Of a stretch of DNA of 64,000 nt, positions 63,460 to 64,000 are shown piece after piece (the stretch's first letter is position 1; each line of letters begins with the position of its first letter). Made by a program: the position numbers and the translations under genes. The stretch comes from Polynucleobacter sp. SHI8 (GTDB taxonomy: Bacteria; Pseudomonadota; Gammaproteobacteria; Burkholderiales; Burkholderiaceae): NCBI RefSeq assembly GCF_027944005.1, contig NZ_AP027204.1:1612001-1676000 (forward strand), given 5' to 3'. Below the pieces are notes generated by a model, which ran no database searches, was not told where the DNA came from, and was given only the letters and a program-made list of their open reading frames with translations.

Positions 63460-64000
63460 ATGTCACTTTTTCACACGAATTATCTCAAGAGTATCTGTTT
63501 GTTTGTAGTTGTTTTTTTTCTTAGTTCTTGCTCAAGTACAAAAGTTGAAGATTATGCAAAAGAAACGCCTGTCTTAAAGCTATCGGAATACTTCAATGGC
63601 AAAACACAAGCTTATGGGATCTTCACTGATCGTGGTGGCAAAGTAGTGAAGCGGTTTACAGTCAATATGGTTTCGACTTGGAAAATGGTGGATGGCATCC
63701 ATACGGGCACTCTAGATGAATCATTCACGTATTCAGATGGAACCACTCAAAAAAGGATTTGGACCATCAAAGAAATCTCACCCAATAACTATGAAGGTAC
63801 CGCTGATGATGTGGTCGGAAAAGCAATTGGTAAGGCTTCAGGTAATGCTCTCAACTGGCGCTACACGCTACTGCTCACAGTAGATGGTAAAAATATTGAA
63901 GTACAGTTTAATGATTGGATGTATTTAGTAACAGGCAAAGTGATGCTAAATCGCGCTGAAATGTCAAAATTTGGAATTTATCTAGGTGAAGTTACTCTTT
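63460..64000 (+). CDS. DUF3833 lipoprotein (partial, C-terminus beyond window edge)
   Basis: An exported lipoprotein that starts at the ATG at 63460 behind an AAAGGGG ribosome site and runs off the window after 180 codons. The signal is LKSICLFVVVFFLSSCSS, with Cys as the lipid site. The mature part shows the DUF3833 pattern: LSEYFNGKTQAYGIFTDRGG, then LDESFTYSDGTTQKRIW, and FNDWMYLVTGKVMLNRAEM. The family function is unknown. The frame is open to the edge, and only the last few residues of a typical roughly 185-190-residue member should be missing. Confidence 0.85.
   Translation, partial: MSLFHTNYLKSICLFVVVFFLSSCSSTKVEDYAKETPVLKLSEYFNGKTQAYGIFTDRGGKVVKRFTVNMVSTWKMVDGIHTGTLDESFTYSDGTTQKRIWTIKEISPNNYEGTADDVVGKAIGKASGNALNWRYTLLLTVDGKNIEVQFNDWMYLVTGKVMLNRAEMSKFGIYLGEVTL

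Overview
The window reads as chromosome from a compact, AT-leaning betaproteobacterium of the order Burkholderiales. A Polynucleobacter-type freshwater bacterium is the best guess. The reasons are the runs cysS–alkA-like–accA–tilS–lysC–tRNA-Ser and sucA–sucB–lpdA–zapE, the three Bug/TctC periplasmic receptors, an H-NS-like protein, tight gene spacing and many overlapping gene ends. The genus is inferred from gene content and order, not from a database match.

Layout. 1-640: the 5' part of a VapBC toxin-antitoxin pair, cut by the window edge, with a clear palindromic operator. 760-7155: ETF-ubiquinone oxidoreductase, an MFS permease, aroC, a CBS-domain protein, a YihY-family membrane protein, WrbA and a DUF2069 protein. 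7152-14782: a MarR-like regulator, then a leftward uptake and catabolism locus holding an FbpA/B/C-type ABC importer, a UbiD-family decarboxylase, a Bug receptor and a DUF2237 protein. 14940-24525: an M14 metallocarboxypeptidase and a leftward phosphorelay cluster (FIST sensor, two hybrid histidine kinases, a REC-Hpt protein). 24526-25161: tRNA-Ser(GCU) and the decayed tail of an FbpA-like gene. 25162-40449: mostly housekeeping genes (lysC, tilS, accA, a DNA glycosylase, cysS, a TPR lipoprotein, ppiB, lpxH, suhB, trmJ, cysE, mutS, slyD, a RoxA-like oxygenase) and a small alanine-rich lipoprotein. 40529-45654: a catabolic operon with two Bug receptors flanking a CoA-transferase, an enoyl-CoA hydratase and an HMG-CoA-lyase-like enzyme. 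45750-57237: bamC, dapA, a methyltransferase, trpS, a PHP phosphoesterase, zapE and the 2-oxoglutarate dehydrogenase operon. 57573-64000: an excisionase-type HTH protein fused to a receiver-like domain, an H-NS-like protein, fadD-type ligase, SemiSWEET, YaeQ, a Rieske ferredoxin, TrhP/YegQ, an orphan HigA-type antitoxin and a DUF3833 lipoprotein cut by the right edge.

How the genes work together. Two catabolic loci pair high-affinity periplasmic capture with a CoA or decarboxylation chemistry: one probably handles an unsaturated or aromatic carboxylate (UbiD), the other a branched dicarboxylate that is CoA-activated, hydrated and cleaved. Their products would feed acetyl-CoA and TCA metabolism, which the sucAB-lpdA operon serves. 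The most distinctive signalling locus is the FIST-led phosphorelay, whose architecture recalls NosP/NahK nitric-oxide signalling but which contains four receiver and three Hpt domains and no visible DNA-binding or cyclic-di-GMP output. Six of eight convergent gene pairs overlap at their 3' ends, a mark of strong genome compaction. No CRISPR array, insertion sequence or prophage was seen.
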